The notes beneath the pieces are model-generated. The model did not search any database, was not told the origin of the DNA, and worked only from the letters and a program-made list of their open reading frames with translations. The position numbers were made by a program, and so were the translations under genes. Positions 25,761-40,869 of a stretch of DNA of 64,000 nucleotides are shown one piece after another; the first letter of the stretch is position 1, and every line of letters begins with the position of its first letter. Source of the DNA: Phoebastria nigripes. Taxonomy: Eukaryota > Chordata > Aves > Procellariiformes > Diomedeidae. The stretch covers positions 826,657 to 890,656 of the forward strand of contig JAYKAV010001234.1 of assembly GCA_035582835.1 (NCBI GenBank), read 5' to 3'.

Positions 25761-27079
25761 TATTAGATTGCTATTGTAATAAAATAAATATTTTATTCAG
25801 AGCATTTCCCCCCATTTTTTTATTAAATACATTTATCACTGTTTTCTTNTGGAGGGAGGAAAAGTTACATATCATGTAACTATGATAAAAACAGACAAGA
25901 AGAAGTATCAACCAGCCTGACTTTTTGCTGCTGTAACCGGATATAGATTAGGTCCAGGAGCCAAAACATGTACCTGAAATGTACCTTAAGCAGGTTGTAT
26001 GGGAGCCTTCTTGTTCTTCCCAAACACAGAACATGACTGATGCAAAGAATATCCTCTTACAGACACTCCAGGAGAAATTTAGCACAATATTAGAACATAA
26101 TTCTGAAACCAATATACCATCTACTGATCATAGCCAAGAGCAGTTGTGAACTTTTCATAATATTACAAATATTATACTAGAAGTGATCCTATGGGTGATC
26201 CAGTGAACTGTAAGAAGTATGTACATAGTAAGTTAACTTGCTTACAACAACGACAGACAGACAGGTTGAGCTACCTGAAGTTAAGAGGTCACATTTTTAC
26301 GTTTTATTCTAAATACATGTTTATGGGAATCGCAGCCTAGGAACTACTTGATTCAGAGGCCAACCAAGGCCATATGATTTACTCAAGCAAGCTATAAAAT
26401 AGTGATGAATCCTACACAGGGAACTTTGCATTCTGAAGCTGTAAGACATCTGATATACTTTCAGAAATGACTTTCACTAATTCAGATCTTTACAATCCAC
26501 AGATGCCTAATTTCTCTAGGATTATTCACTGAAATATTAAAAAAGTTTTCTATTTACAATGAATATGAATCATAGGAGGCTTCCTACTTAATGTCATATA
26601 AATGTGTTAGCTAAAATGCTTTTGGGACAGAAGTATTACAATATTGAAAAATATAATGGTAATTGTCATTCCTAAAATACCATTGATGTGCATCCTGGGC
26701 ATTACAGATCTATTAAAGGTTAATACAACACTCTGAAGATTTTACTACTATTACTAGCAGTAGCTCAGTCCAGACAACTTGAATGAAGCAATCAGACTAT
26801 AATCAGCTATATAATTAATCATAACAAACCTCATACCGTTACAAGTCTCAGTGAGAGCAACATGGAGCTTGGATGGATTCAGATGAAAAGGGAAACAATT
26901 ATTTCTATCTAATTTGCATGAATCTAATCTTACCACAAAGTTTTGCATCCCTTTCATACTGTAACATACTGTGCCAACTTCTGACATCCACCCTTCCCCA
27001 AAAAGAAAATAGAAAAGGTTCAGGAAAAATAGCCAAAAAAATAATTTGAGGTCTGGGGGAAAAAAAAAAATCTTCCTAA
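25761..27079. other. Spacer between two LINE fossils
   Basis: AT-rich DNA with no recognisable gene. The two flanking LINE copies point the same way but both carry the LFSL-KRR region, so this spacer is not simply an insertion that split one element. Confidence 0.5.
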
Positions 27080-27440
27080 TACNGAGATTTAAAGAGATCA
27101 ATCTCTTNAGCTCTATCAAAGAGAAGTGTAAGATATGATCAGTGCCTATAAGCATATACACAAGGAGATTTCTGATAGCTCTTTAAATCTAGCAGACAAA
27201 GGNATTACAAGATCAAAAGGCTCGATGCTGATGACCTATTCAGACTGGAATAGGTGCAGATTTTTAATCATGGGAGTAATTGGTACAACTTACCAGAAGA
27301 TGTAAAAGATTCTTCGTTGCTTCAGCTTTTTACTCTAGGTTGGCCATCACTTGAAGAAGCATTCATTAGCTCAACCAGAAAGGACAGTCTTGAGGTAATT
27401 CTTAGGTGAAATTCTCGGACTCATGTTTTTCAAGGTAGGT
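27080..27440 (+). mobile_element. Ancient CR1-type LINE fossil, ORF2 C-terminus and 3' end
   Basis: The nucleotide text follows the 3' end of the old CR1 class found in birds and turtles. A CTTTAAATCTAGCAGACAAA block near 27,180-27,200 reads SSLNLADKGITRSKG, matching the family's ALFNLADKGITRSNG. It is followed by a decayed FRLEIRRKFLT...NHWNNLP region (about 27,240-27,300) and a decayed SPSLEVFK region (27,345-27,360). Ns at 27,083, 27,108 and 27,203 fall inside it. It is heavily broken and inactive. It is a separate copy from the one ending near 25,760, because the two overlap in the family consensus. Confidence 0.85.
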
Positions 27441-28656
27441 GACTGTTACCATTTTCTATAGAACAAATTATTAAGTCCTAATAAGATCCTAAGATCCTAA
27501 CTCAAATTTATTTTCATTATTGAAATTTAAAATATATTTATATGAATATACTAGCACATATAGGTCTTATTTTAAAATTACATCACTAGACACTACATGT
27601 GGGTTTTATGATGTCTATTTTATGGAAACAAACCTTTTTAAACAATTAAAAACTTTTTTTTATCCTTTTCCATACAGAATTTCATTTGTGCATGAGCCAA
27701 AGGAGAGAAGCCTCATTATATATTGCCTGAAACAGTCTAAAGATAAAAAAGATGACCACAAAACATGAATTCTTTGGAATTTTCACAGCCAGGAAAAAAA
27801 TGTTTTAGCTGTTAGGATCCTGTGAATTTTCTTATTTTTGTAGTTCAAAAATTCCTTCCAGGCTTAATAAACCAAAANACATGACAACTCTCACTGGCAT
27901 ATTGACAGACTATGCTTAGTCTCAGTGGGCAATACCATCTCCATTTGGTATTAAAGAGAGAACTACAGGTTTATCTGTTCATTTAAGAAATGCAGCTGTC
28001 TGAATCCGCTCAGAGATTTGGAATGGCTGAATAAATCCTGGAAATGATGGCTTAGTGAGCAGGGTGTCAGTAAGATGGTCAATACTAGCCAGTGAAATTC
28101 ACAGATATTAGCAGGTTTTAAAATACACAACTCTAATGGTATCTACTTAACCATTATTTATATTTATTTTGTTATCCAGCTGTTCATACATTTGCTCTCT
28201 CCTCTCTGCCTATCCTCAGTCCTCAGTCTTGATTCCTGTGCCAAGGGGCGTGAGGCTGATGGGGCCTCACACCCCTTAGCATACAGTTTGTAGTCACGTT
28301 CCTGTCTCCCTGGCAGAACAGAGGGCTGGGCAGGGGTGGCACCCAAGGACTCTCAGCCCAAGACTCACTCCCAAGCAAATGAATCAAACTGCAGAACAAC
28401 CCACTAGCTTCTGCTCCAGCCTTCNCACTCACCTGCTCTTTGCTAGAACAACCAGCCTCCTCAAGCTTCTCTTTGTTTGTGAAAAGGAAAAGGACTTCTT
28501 AATACTGTATCATCTCCAANAGCTTTCCTAACCACGTACTGCTTTTGAATCATACAATCCTTGAATCAAATGGTTATCAAGTGGTTAAGACTCAGAAGTT
28601 CAAAAGGTAGACAATGAATTTCCAATAAATAATGACTTTGTGCACACTTTCCAATT

Positions 28657-28681
28657 AAAAAAAAAAAAAAAAAAAAAAAAA
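28657..28681 (+). repeat. Poly-A tract
   Basis: Twenty-five A in a row. It may be a low-complexity expansion or the tail of a decayed retroposon. No target-site duplication was found. Confidence 0.95.
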
Positions 28682-31600
28682 GATGCTAAAAGCAGTCACA
28701 GTATTTTCACGCTGGCATACTGGTTCCTGTTGCCAAAGGGATATTCACAAGCAGAATGAGGGGGCCTCTGTGTGACAGCTCCCATGGAATAGTGCATGGA
28801 AGATGCTCCGCTTTGAGCAGCCTTTTTTGTTTCTTCTCAGTGTTGCCCTTCTGAAATATTCCAGGCATATTTCTACTTGCTGCGCACAACATTCAGATTA
28901 TGCTTTGCTTTTTTGATGATTCATTGGGTCAGCTAATGCAGTAAATGTTTTAGGGGATTTTTTTCAGATTAGGCTGAACCTACCACCGTATTATCAGGTC
29001 AGCAGTCTTTAACAATTACTTTCAGTGCTAAACATTTACTGTAGCAAAGGCCTTGATTAAAGTGCTAATGGAAAAGGCATCATCTCAGTGATTTGGAGCA
29101 CAAAGTTCACTTTTGTGTGAGACTTTCTAATACATGACTCCATGAACTCAGCTGCCTGTGGAAGAGAATTGCTTGCTTGAATGTCCACACTGGAGTTAGA
29201 TGAAAAGCTCAGATGCAGATGATTAAATCTGGATAGATGAATCTTGCATTTTCTTTCAGTAGTTATATGAAGCAAGGTAGCTAAGATTTGTAGGGAAGCA
29301 GCAGACTTGAGAAGTACTTGTGATTGCCAATGTACTCCATCCTTTCTCAGGGGTCTTTCCAGTTGATTGCGAGTCTAATGATTCCTGTTAGCTGTAGCTA
29401 GACAGATACTGTTACTTAGGCACACACTAACGAGTCGGACTGCAAACTGCTCTTCTGGTTCTTCTGTCAGTGGCTTGTACACCGTACTCTTGGGATCCAG
29501 GTAATTTATCTAAGACACAGTAAGAGGAGCATGCCTGCTCAGTAGTCTTAACTGAAACAGTTGGCAAGATCTTCAGTTCCCTGAGCACGGAGCAGGAAGA
29601 GAAATGGAGAACAGGAAAGAGAGTAATAAGCAGAGCTATTTACTTCTCTGATCCTACTTCTCTGTCTCCCATGAACTTCCCAAAACTGGGGCAAGCAAGA
29701 GCCTTCTCAGACCAGAGCACTACTTTCTGTTCAAGATTCACGTGCATACCGTCACCTCAATGTTCCTGCACTGTGAAGTGAGACAGGAGAACGCCTGCAC
29801 AGCAAAACAGTTGGTGCTGAGAACCCAGCATCTACAATACATGTCACTTTGGATAAACTCTGGTGGGGACCCAGAATTAATGTTCTCAACTGCTTAATGA
29901 ACATCAAGGGTGTTCCTGGAGTGCATATTCTAGTTTAGTTTTAACCAGAAGGAATCCAGNTCATGTGCTCTGACACCACTCAGTGACGTAAGGCAAAGTG
30001 CAGTAAATGGGAATGACTGAGAGATTTACTTCAAAATTGCATCAAAGATAGACGTACTCTGTGGTAAAAACTGCATCTCAAGCCTTAAAATAAATGTTAT
30101 CTCATCGTAGACCCTGAGATTAAAAAAAAAAAAAAAATCCAATAAAAAGCAGAGAACACTGAGTTGGAGTAAAATGTGAACTGGCTCCAACTTTCTTAAT
30201 TTAGTGTAAAGAATTAGGCTTTGCTTTGAAGGCAACTTGACAGATATTAAACAACTGACATGAACCTTCATACAGAAAGGTACTTTTACCACAGTGAAGG
30301 GTGTGCTAGAAAATTCTGCACTGACTCGAAGAGTGAACACATTCCCCTGTTCTCTGGGCCAAGATCAAGAATCAGTGAAGTAGGATGAGAGGTTGCTTCT
30401 GTATCCTCCTCAGATTGCAGAGCCACAAAGGTGTGGCATAGATACAAGGAGATTTAGCTGTCCTAGGAGCAGATCTAATAATAATTGAGTAGGGCATTTA
30501 TCACAGAAAACAGAATGGTAAAATAGTAATTTACAATTAGTTCCAAATCAGGTTAGAGATAAAAATATCAGGCTAATTGGCTTGCCAGGCAATACTGAGT
30601 GGGAGGACCCTACAGGATTTCTGGAGCCTTGGTTTCCTGTGACTCTGTTGCTTGACAGAGTAAAGCTGGCTTATATGAAAAATGGCCTTCAAGAACCTCA
30701 TAGGAAGGAACAGATACAAAGGAATTCCTCAAGGAAAAAAATCACAGCTTTACTACTACAGGGACAATCATTCACATGGCTAAAAAGAAGTGCAGTTTAT
30801 TTAAGGATGACTGTTTGTGTTTCCAGACTAGCTAATAACAAGAGAAATTTCAGTATGAAGTTCCTACGAAAAGGCAATTTTCAGAGGTTGTGGTTATGCT
30901 CTCTCAATTTTACTCCTGCTGTGAAAACTGATGTTAAAAAAAAAACAAACACCAAACCAAATACTGAACTTGTACAACTGCATTTCAAAACACATGCACA
31001 AGTATGTAGTTGACTAGCAAAATGACCTGATATTTAACCTCAACAGCTTTAAAGAAGCCTAATTTTTGTAATTTAATCTCAAAATTTGTTTCAAAGGCAA
31101 CTTCTATTTTTCTCTTGTTATTCCAATTCTAGCTTTGCCATTGCTTGCAATCCATGTTGGCAAGGCACCCCCCAACAGAGATTTTCAGAAATATTCACTT
31201 CACTTCAGAGCTATCTAGAGCCTAGTTACATATTTCAAAGGGATTCCTCATCCCCCAACTTTGAGAGAACTTAAGAAAATAAAACCCTAGAATTTTCCGA
31301 GACAGACTGTATGGCTCGGCACCAGCAACTACGGCCAAGTTTTCCAAAATGCTTAGCTACTCTGCTGAATATCCACTACGCTGAATGCTTAGAGAAATGA
31401 GCATTTATAGTGCTTGCACAGCAAACGAGCTTTTCAGAAAACCTGGTCTGTGACTACATAAAACTGCTCGAATCAGTGAAGACGTTTCAGAATTGAGGCA
31501 TATCTGTTCTGTTACCTGAGGCTGTTGTTAGAATTAATTTAATTAAATGGCAATAGTAGTGTATAAATGAGATGTGAATCACATTTTGGGGAGTACCTAA

Positions 31601-32502
31601 ATGGGAACCTAAATAATTATGGTTTATATGGAGATGGGGAGAAGAAAATATAAATTATACTAATTTAGATACAATACTGAGTTTGGCCTGATTTAAAAAG
31701 TTTGAGAGATAAAAAGACTTTTAAGGTGCAACTTCAAATAATGCCTAAATCTCATCTAAAGTCAAGGGAATTGTATGAACACATAGCTGTTTAAATATTT
31801 TGTCATTAATTCAGATCAGGCTATCCGAAATATTTTAAAAATACACTAAGTATATGATACATACTTCAGCTCCCTTTGGCTCTCAACAGACAAAAGAGGA
31901 GTTGCTGCTGTTATAGGCACAATGCATGCACATGCACATGTGCAGAAACAGTTCCTACCCCAAGGCAATTACAATCTAAACAAATATTCAGACATAAGCT
32001 AGAGATAGTGCTGTGGTATGTAAACAAAATATAGTGGTGGAAAATATCACATCAATTCCATTGTATATAAGGGTTCATTTAAGTAAGAAATGACTGAATA
32101 GAAAGAAAAGTGAAAGGGACTTGGGATACTGATGGAAGTGGATGGAGGGTACCATATGGAATAAATATATTTGAGCCACAGTAGTTGCTACTGCCACCCA
32201 GGAGAAAAAGATACCAGTCCAGAGCTATAATTAGAAGCAGTGTGATGACAGAGGGACACCAGGAAAGGACAGGATTTAAGATACGGAGAGCTGCTCTGAG
32301 GTGTCAAAAAGCCTCACTATAGCTCAGGAAAGAGAGAGGGTGAGAAGGAAGCAAAAAGAGCTATTATGGTTTAAACTTTAGTTGAAGAGAATTTCAGGGA
32401 TAAACACAGATGAGATTCCACTGAAAGCTTGTGACAGGAGTCTCCATATTGTCCCAGTGAGCCAGAGCAATCCATCTCCTGTGTGCATGTGTATTTGTAT
32501 AT

Positions 32503-32514
32503 GGGCGGGGGGGG
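32503..32514 (+). repeat. G-rich run
   Basis: GGG, C, then eight G, followed by a GTGTGG stretch. Low-complexity DNA. Confidence 0.75.
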
Positions 32515-35500
32515 TGTGGAATCTATGGTTTCATCAATGGGTATTAACGCTTCAACTTGCACAAACCGAGTCCAGTGACACACACACAGAGTGGTTTTGA
32601 AACCTTCAGAAGTAAATACAGCAATTTTTTGGAAGAGGTGTTTCAGCACTACACCTAGAGAACATCATTAAAATTCCACATAACTATTTATGAAAAATGA
32701 CTGAAACAAAGCAGTCTTATTCATCACTATAAATGTGTGTATGAGGCAGGATTGTAGGACTTCCCTCCTTTGTTTTCTCTTTTAATAGCTGTGGCCAGAA
32801 GCTTCACTGTATTGCGTACATCTAGACCCTGACCAATTGCTCTTTTGAACAGCCAGCTACCATGTGATTCAAATTCCAAATGTAAGATTAACATGCTGCT
32901 GCAATAAAAAGAAAACCAAAACATGTCATTAGTGGCCTTTCACTGATCTAATTTAATCAATTTGCAGCTTCAGAAGAAATGAATATAATCCCAGGGACAT
33001 TGCCAGAAAGCCTGAGCTATGTACAGCGTTTGGAAACAAACGGTCCATCATCTTCGCCTAGTGATGTACTAATGGCTTTGATTTCCATGCTGAGGATTTA
33101 AACTCCCTAAATTTCCCCAGGTAACCACACTCCGCACACATCATGTTTATTTGCTAACACTTAGTAAAAATTACTGATAGCTTTTTCTCTACATTTAGAA
33201 ACTCCTCTAAAGCTATACTCACTTCAGCCACTTTGCACTAGAATTGCACTGTTCCCTAAGTGAATCAAAGTCCTAAGAGATGGGTTCTTCTCACTTGCCT
33301 GAGCTCCTGTGTATGTGCAAATATGACGAACTCCAGTGCAGAAACAGCAACACGACTCACAGATCTGTTTCTGAAAGGGTTCATCTACAAGGCCCTGGAG
33401 TGGTAGCTGTACTGTGAGAAGGTGCAGAAAAAGGAGTTGAATGTCTCTTGGTGCTTGAAGTTAGAGAGATTTAGGAGTGTTGGAGATCCCAAAGTCAGCC
33501 TTTGAAGACTGGCCCAAACACTATTAACTGTCAGATGCTCTAGTTTACAAACAGGGGCTACGCAAACTTCAAAAGAGCACCATTTTCAAGACGTAGCACA
33601 GGACTGAATGTGATGCACATACAACAAGGGTTTTGATCCAAGAAGTTTCACAAAATTCTAGGTTTGAAAACAGCCATGGTATGTAAACAAGGACCCAAGG
33701 TCTTCAACCCTGGAAAATTTCAAAGGTATGCATGTTGGTTCTTTCTATTCTTTCCTCACCCCATTGTTTTGTTGAGAAAGAACAGAAACATTTCACAATC
33801 AGCATCCTTTTGCATGCATTTGCCTGGTGTACACATTTCTTGATGAATATATTTTTAAAAGTTTCACTCCATGCATACTGGCAATGAAACAAGAAAACAT
33901 TCAAAGAGGCATAAAGGAAATGGAAAAAAAATTTATAGATTGTCCTCCTTTTGGAAAAAAAAAAAAGGCCACTTTGCTATTAATTGCAATTATTCCCAAT
34001 GTTTTTTTTTTTTAACTGTATATACAGCATGACAGGTCCATTCTGTGGGACACTTTCCTTTAATCACTTAAGTTGTTATTCACACATCTTAATTCTCCTG
34101 TCCNGAGAGATCCTTTCCATATGGAAATACATAAAAACAACATCACTGCATTTCTGAACAAGACTTCTCCAGCATATCCAATTCTGGTTCTATCAAGGTC
34201 TCAGTCAGCACATTTCCTGCTCATCAGTTTTCTTCAGACAGCAGCAACACATACATTTTTGGTGTAAATTAGTCTAGCTCCACCCAAATAATTACCAGCA
34301 GAGGATCTGGCCTAATACATTCAGTAAATAAATTGTCTTCTATCAGACTACAGTATCTTCAAAGCTATAATTTATCTGCATATTCTACAGTACAAGATAA
34401 GAGTCTGCTTACATTGAGTCTGAAATGAAATTAAGCTTACTTAGGTCTAAGATACTTTTTATCAAAGAATCCCATCTCCAACCAAAAAAAAGAAAAAAGA
34501 AAAAAGACATAAACATCCAAATTTCCCTTGCTGCACAGAATATTAAAGACTTACTGAAGACTTCATGTAGCATATGTGGGATAATGTTCTGTTTCATTGC
34601 AGAACTGAAGTGATTGAAAGAGAGAACAAAAATGGAAGATCAGAATTTTAGAATTGTTAGAAAAGTACATTACTTATTTACTCAAGAGCCTATATATTGG
34701 ACAAAACTTTTGGAAATCACACATGGAAAATAATTAATCCATATTGAACAAACAGATGAAACTTATGTCTTTCACCAGATATTACTGAATTTTTCTCAAA
34801 GTAATACTTCTTCTCCTGCCATTTTTGTGTAATGTGAAAACAGTTTTGAATACAAACCAGTCTGTTCATTAAGGCAATTTAAATATAGATAAAAATCTTA
34901 TAGCTGGCACTATCATCTGTTAAGTACAGCCACCTGCCTGTACTGAAATCGTCCTGTATGCCATATCTACCATCATCCCCAACAATTTCTCCAGCTTCTG
35001 TTTCTTATACAAAAATAAAAATAAAACAAAAATGTAACCAGCATCAGCCCCCAGCACTCCTGGCCCCAAATCCAAGTGCCATGCTTGGATATTCTTAGAA
35101 GTGGCCCACTTCAAATCAGGCAGCCAGTGGGTTTATGTGGCTGTACACGTTCTCAAGAGACATGATGAAACACAGATCATGCTGCAACCGTATTCACACC
35201 GAAGTCTTGTTATGTTACCTTACAATCATGGATTGGAAAGTTAAAAACAGGATTATTCAACTAAAATGAGAATTTGCAATGACAGAAACATAACACGCGC
35301 TTTCCTGTTAAGGAAAAAATCTGGGACTTAGATCAGCACAAGAACAGAAGGAGAAGAGGCAGTCTTCTAGCACAGATAAAACAAAATGGTGCCAGCAGCA
35401 TGTCCTCAGACACAAACACGACTGAAGTAGATGACGACAGCTTGGTAGCCAGAACTGTGAAAGATATTACACACAATCTTACCCTAGTAATAGGGAAAAA

Positions 35501-38500
35501 AAAAGTTTCTGGGTTTCTAATCCTCTCTAACAGAAAACTCTTACATGCAAAATTCAAGTAGAAACATGAAAATGATAATTAAGGAAATGCTATGCAGTTT
35601 AGAATATCACACAAATACAGCAGGTATGTGAAGATAAATTTCTGCCGCTGCTGAAAAGAGCTACAAGAGCTTAAAGATTCACCAGAACATGGCAAAAGAG
35701 CTACAGAGAAAATACTTGCAATTGTGCATTCCTTTCAGCACTGAACTGCCTTTTCAGATTCTGTGTTGTCTTAGCTTCCAACTTCATAGCAAATGGTAGA
35801 ACAAGCAGGTTCAAAACTGCAAAGGCACATCATCCAATCAGCCATAAAGCTATCATGATCTGGATTCATAATCAGAGAGGCAGACAAAGCTATTCTGGCT
35901 GCTGAAATAAACAAACAAGTCTCCACTGCAAACAATTGCAAGAAACGCTGATATTTCTGCGTAACAAAACCAAGACACTTGGGCCTCTGCCCTAGAAAAG
36001 ATCTTCAAGAGTATGGCGCACAGACACAGCTCCAGTTCTGCAGCTGTTTTCAGAATTTTTTAACAGGGAAGAACATAAGATCTTTATGACACTAGTCAAA
36101 GGCTTACTCTGAAACTGCTTAAAGCACTGGCACAGATAGACATTTTCTAAACATATACTACTGGAGAGAAATGCTTGCATATCACCATATGGATTTGTAG
36201 GAGATATATATATATTTTGCTGTTGGCTTATAAACTACAATAAATTAGAGCATGCTTAATCACCTTCAGTTACAGCTTCTGTATTGAAAGTAAGTTATAG
36301 GTTTGTCTTTAGCTGAAGAGCAGGATTAATTTTGCTTCTAAAATTCTGCCCAAAGCTTGTAAATGAAATCTGAGAATGTTTAGGGACGTGTCTGTTTGGC
36401 TTAGATTAATTCAATACTCAGTAATTAATCATTTATAGATTATATATTTTCCCCTAGTAGACAAGAATCTTCATATATAGCTACCCTTAAGGTTTCATCA
36501 CTTTTTGATACAGTCAACATGGTTACACTGAGTCTAAGCTTTGTTCTTGGCATATGAGAATGAAAATGCCCTTGTTCCTAAAGAAAGAAGAGAAAGCAAA
36601 AATTTCAGGGAGAGAGAGGGACAGGGTCCTACATACCTTTCAAAAGAATTATGTTTTTAGAGAAGAATCGCCCACTCTAAGTAGCAACCTCTTTCACTGT
36701 CAAACCTCTTTTACGTCCTAGCCTCAAGCAATAACTTTTTATTCAAAACAAACAAATCCACAACTTCTCTTAGCAAAGCAAAGCAAAGCTAGAAACCCAG
36801 GAGGCTCTCCTTTCACACCTCTTTCTAATCAGAAAAAGGGAGAGGAACTGGTAGGAGAAACACAAAGCAATATCCCTGCCCCTAAAAGGCTGCTGAATCA
36901 TGTGATAGGCAGCCAGCTCTTCATTTTTATCTGTTTTGTCCTGTCACATTTGAATTCAGCAAGAACATCATATGGTACCAAGATCAATATTGCTGGTATA
37001 TTTTCATCTCCCCAAAAGCAATGTATTTTCCACAGTTTTTATTTCAAATTTGACTGAATAGTTATTCCTGTTAAGTTATCACCTTTCTAGTAGCAGCAGA
37101 CCTGGCAATGGTGGGATATTATATACTATTTTACTCTGTTAGCCGAGGAAATCTATTTAGACTTTTATGCTGAGTAGTGCAATACTAACACAAGGAGACA
37201 TTTAAACAGTTCAAGAAAAAAACTTCAGTCTTCACTTTCACAGACATTAAACAGACTCTATTTTCTTCTAGGATTCACTGAGGATTTGCTATAAATGTGC
37301 AAAAGCAGAACTAATACTATTCACTAAAGCTGTCCTGACACTTGACATTAGGAGACTCAGTTTTCAGTCACTTACAATTTTGCCAAACGTCATCTATTTA
37401 GCCTGAACATTTTGATGCTGAATGTCACTTGCAGGGTAATTTTCTTCCCTTATAGACAGACAGTTTAGCTGGTTGTAACAACAAAGCTAGAGTAGGGAAA
37501 ATACATTATTTTGCTAACATAAAAAATAAGTTCTGGCAACTTTTGAAAAGCAACTGACACAATTTTCATCAAACTTTCAGTGCTAGGCAATGACAACCAT
37601 GCTACTGAAATTCACATTCTAAGTCCATCCACTTTCTAACTTCATCTTATCTGGGAAGCTTTCAGAAGACAGACCCCACAGGCTTCTCTCTGCTTAAAAG
37701 AAAATAATGACCGCCTTGGCATACATTTAGAGAGCAGTCTCAAGAGAACTGGAGAAAAAGAGACCAAGAAAACTGGCCTTCACTGGGCTCCAAAGGAATA
37801 AGCTAAAATCCCCTCCTGTTAATTTTAGAAGAATATAGAGGCTCCAGAGTGAAAGTAAAGGAATGGTCTTGTAGTCAAAATGGCTCTAAACTGGATTTGC
37901 AATAATTTTTGATGCATAAAAAAACCTGCATAAAACAGAAGTCAACAGACTGGTCACTCAAGTTATTCCAGTAATCTTTATGCATAAAAAATTACCTCTT
38001 CATTGCACTTTTCTGCAGGAATATTTTAATTTATTTTTTTATAGAATAAAATGATTTCTCATTGAAAGAAGCCTTCTCTGTTTTCTCCATATCTTAAGCA
38101 AAATCAAACAAAATAATCCTGCAGGTATCCTTTATTCTTTCTTTATATTATTGTTGTACTTCCTTCACACCAAAATTCAAATCTAATCAAGTTCATGCTG
38201 GGAAAGAGAGCAGAAAGCAAGACTTCCTCTGGACTCTTGTCAAAGGAAGGGAAGTCCCAACCACCCGTCGTGAGACAGGTGGAAGCTGGAACGTCATTGG
38301 GACATCACAAGATGGACAAGAAAGTTTGTTCTGCCCAGTTACTGACTGTGCAGAGCCAGTGCCAGTGGGTTGGAGAAAGCCCCAGTCAAGAACAACCACC
38401 GCACCGCAGCAGAGCTAGGGTAAACTGGGGTGAGTGGGGTGGAGCTGAAGTGAATTCTCTGTAGGAAGACAGAACTTTCAGGTAAAAGCAGTCTGTTTCT

Positions 38501-40853
38501 TAATACATCAAAACAGGCTGTTTTCTCAGGCTAGCAAGATTCTCAGCCATGCTTACAAAAAGGGAAGAACTACTACTAAAAAGGACTTCAGGTATTTGTA
38601 TTTTAAACTCCTGGAGTCAGAATTTAAGGAGAGATTCTAGTGCAGCTAGAAGCCAATGTTTCATTAATACTGAAAAGGATCTTTGATGTCATATCACACC
38701 CATATAACAGCTGTTACACATGGCAGAAGGGTTAAACACACCTCTGTGAAACAAAGGGGGAAATTTCACTATTGTCACCTCTTGCCTGATGCTGGATACA
38801 CTTTATTCTTAAAATAGCATGCAGCTAACCAGCAGTCCTTGCCAGCACAGCTGAATTAGAAAAGCTGCCAGGGAGGTGGGAAATCTCCAAGTCTCTTTGC
38901 TTGCTCCAGGACTTGTTCCACAGTGGCACAACTACAAATAAACAACTGTAGAATCTGCTGTGCTGCTAGTTCTGAAAACAATAGTTCAGGGTCTATTTTC
39001 TTTATGAATTTCACTCAAGTGCTCCAACTAATGCTGACAGGAACCGCACACGTACTGAGAGAAGCACAGACTCTTTTTTCTCCCAGGTAAAAGAATTTCA
39101 TTCAGATGGCCCATGATTAAAGATAGAGTAAGTTCTTCAAGCATGAGAGTTTCAGACTTACTACAGCTGTCTGATTCTTTGAAGTCATTGCTCTTCTTCA
39201 CTGTTTAGTGATAGTAATCAATTTATTATTGCATTATAGATAATTAATCTATAGATTAGTAGATAGACAAAGTGTAAATCTCTATCAGAATATTCACAGA
39301 AAGGATGGGTAATTATAGCTGAGAAGCCTCTTATCTTGCCTGCGGTCCTGTCAGTTCTCACAAAGGTGGCAATGTCAGGCCAATCAGTAATTCATAGCAA
39401 GAAATTCAAAGATCAGGAATCAAGCAATGGAAAAAGGGATTCAGCAGATGAGAACCCCAAGGTTTGATTTAAGCTGGCCCTCTGAAACCTTTAATCACAT
39501 AGGCATAGTCTCTTTTTACATAAATTATTTTGCATATTCTTTACATAATTTTTGCATACAAGGTAAAAAGAGTTTGTGCATTAAGATATGGTAGCTCCCA
39601 GATTTGTATTTAGCAAGGGGTCTTGGGGAACTGCTTAAGAGAGAGAAAGGGAGAGCACACGGAAATAACTGCAATGACAAGAACATGTGCATGGAAAGAA
39701 TATGCTGAGTAGATTATTAGACAATTCTAAGAAATTGGTTACTGATCAGGGGTATTCTCACTACCTCTGTCAAAAGTCTGGTATTGTAACATTACCAGCA
39801 GAAGCCACTCACATATCCTGTTCTTCACATTTCTGGAATTAAATCTTTTCTGATTCTAAATCAGACCACATTGACAATCCATTACACCTGGGCTCTAGTA
39901 GATCTTGAAGTCATGAGCACAGTTCCTGAAGCAAATGACACCTGTGAAACGCAAAGGTTGTATGAAGGCAAAATGCATCTAGAATGACCCAACAATTCTG
40001 GAGGCTACATATATTCCTTTCTTCTCCTCATAGGCCATCCAGAAGAAAAAGGTGAAATACCTGAGTTACTGCTACGGCCAGGCTGACTAGTCTAATTGGA
40101 CATGAGATCACACATGCTTTACTATACCTAACTAAGCCTCCACTGCCTGATTCCAGATAACAAAAGCAATGCTACAAAAATTAAAACCCCAAGTTGCCAT
40201 AAGGCAATCCAAATCAGCCTTTACCATCGGGGCCAACAGTTTCTCTTTGAGAGGGTTTAATACGAGAACAAATACATATGTTGAGGAACTCATACTTTAT
40301 GCCTATCAATAGCTAAATCATTAGACTTCATTGGCTACAGCAGTGGATGGGGTACCTGACTAAAAAGAATCTGGCTTCTTATGTTCCCTCCAGATTAGAG
40401 TGTCTTATTAAATGAGACTAGAAAATTCTAATATCAGCTTTATACTTTGCCTTCATTACCACTGTATTAATTTGTAGATACACTCACTTGAATTATTTCA
40501 TTGTTTCAGTCTTAGTTGAATCCGTTTAGTTACCGCATTTTTCATCTTTGAGTAACTTAATTTATTCTTATTCTGTTTTCAGTAAAAACTATTAAAAGCA
40601 TGGAAAACATTTCCTCGATTTTGTGATGGGCTCTGAACACGTTGGCATAGGCAACCTCAGATAAGAAATCTCTAAGGCACTTAGCTTTGCTTGCGATTTA
40701 AAATTTATTTACATCTAAGGAAAGTTATGACCTGAATGCAACACAAACAGGCTGCGCCTTTGTAAAACAGACAATATAGAACCATATGAGAAATAATGGA
40801 ATGATGAAAATGGAGAAGAGACCAGTATAAAAAAAACCTGTAAGCTGCTTTAA

Positions 40854-40868
40854 AAAAAAAAAAAAAAG
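40854..40868 (+). repeat. Poly-A run
   Basis: A run of about fifteen A just before the LINE fossil. Low-complexity DNA with no clear link to the element. Confidence 0.85.
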
Positions 40869-40869
40869 G

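Larger units (their letters stand above)
27441..40869. other. Long non-coding region
   Basis: About 13.4 kb of AT-rich DNA with no gene, RNA gene or mobile element I can support, apart from the simple repeats listed separately. The 143-codon plus frame at 30,582-31,013 has no recognisable motif and lacks splice or codon evidence. A moderately GC-rich segment at 38,195-38,464 is open on the plus strand but not recognisable. Confidence 0.45.

Noticed and set aside
30582..31013. 143-codon plus frame
   Set aside because: No known motif, no splice or promoter context, and the composition of background DNA. I also tested it for LINE reverse-transcriptase motifs and found none.
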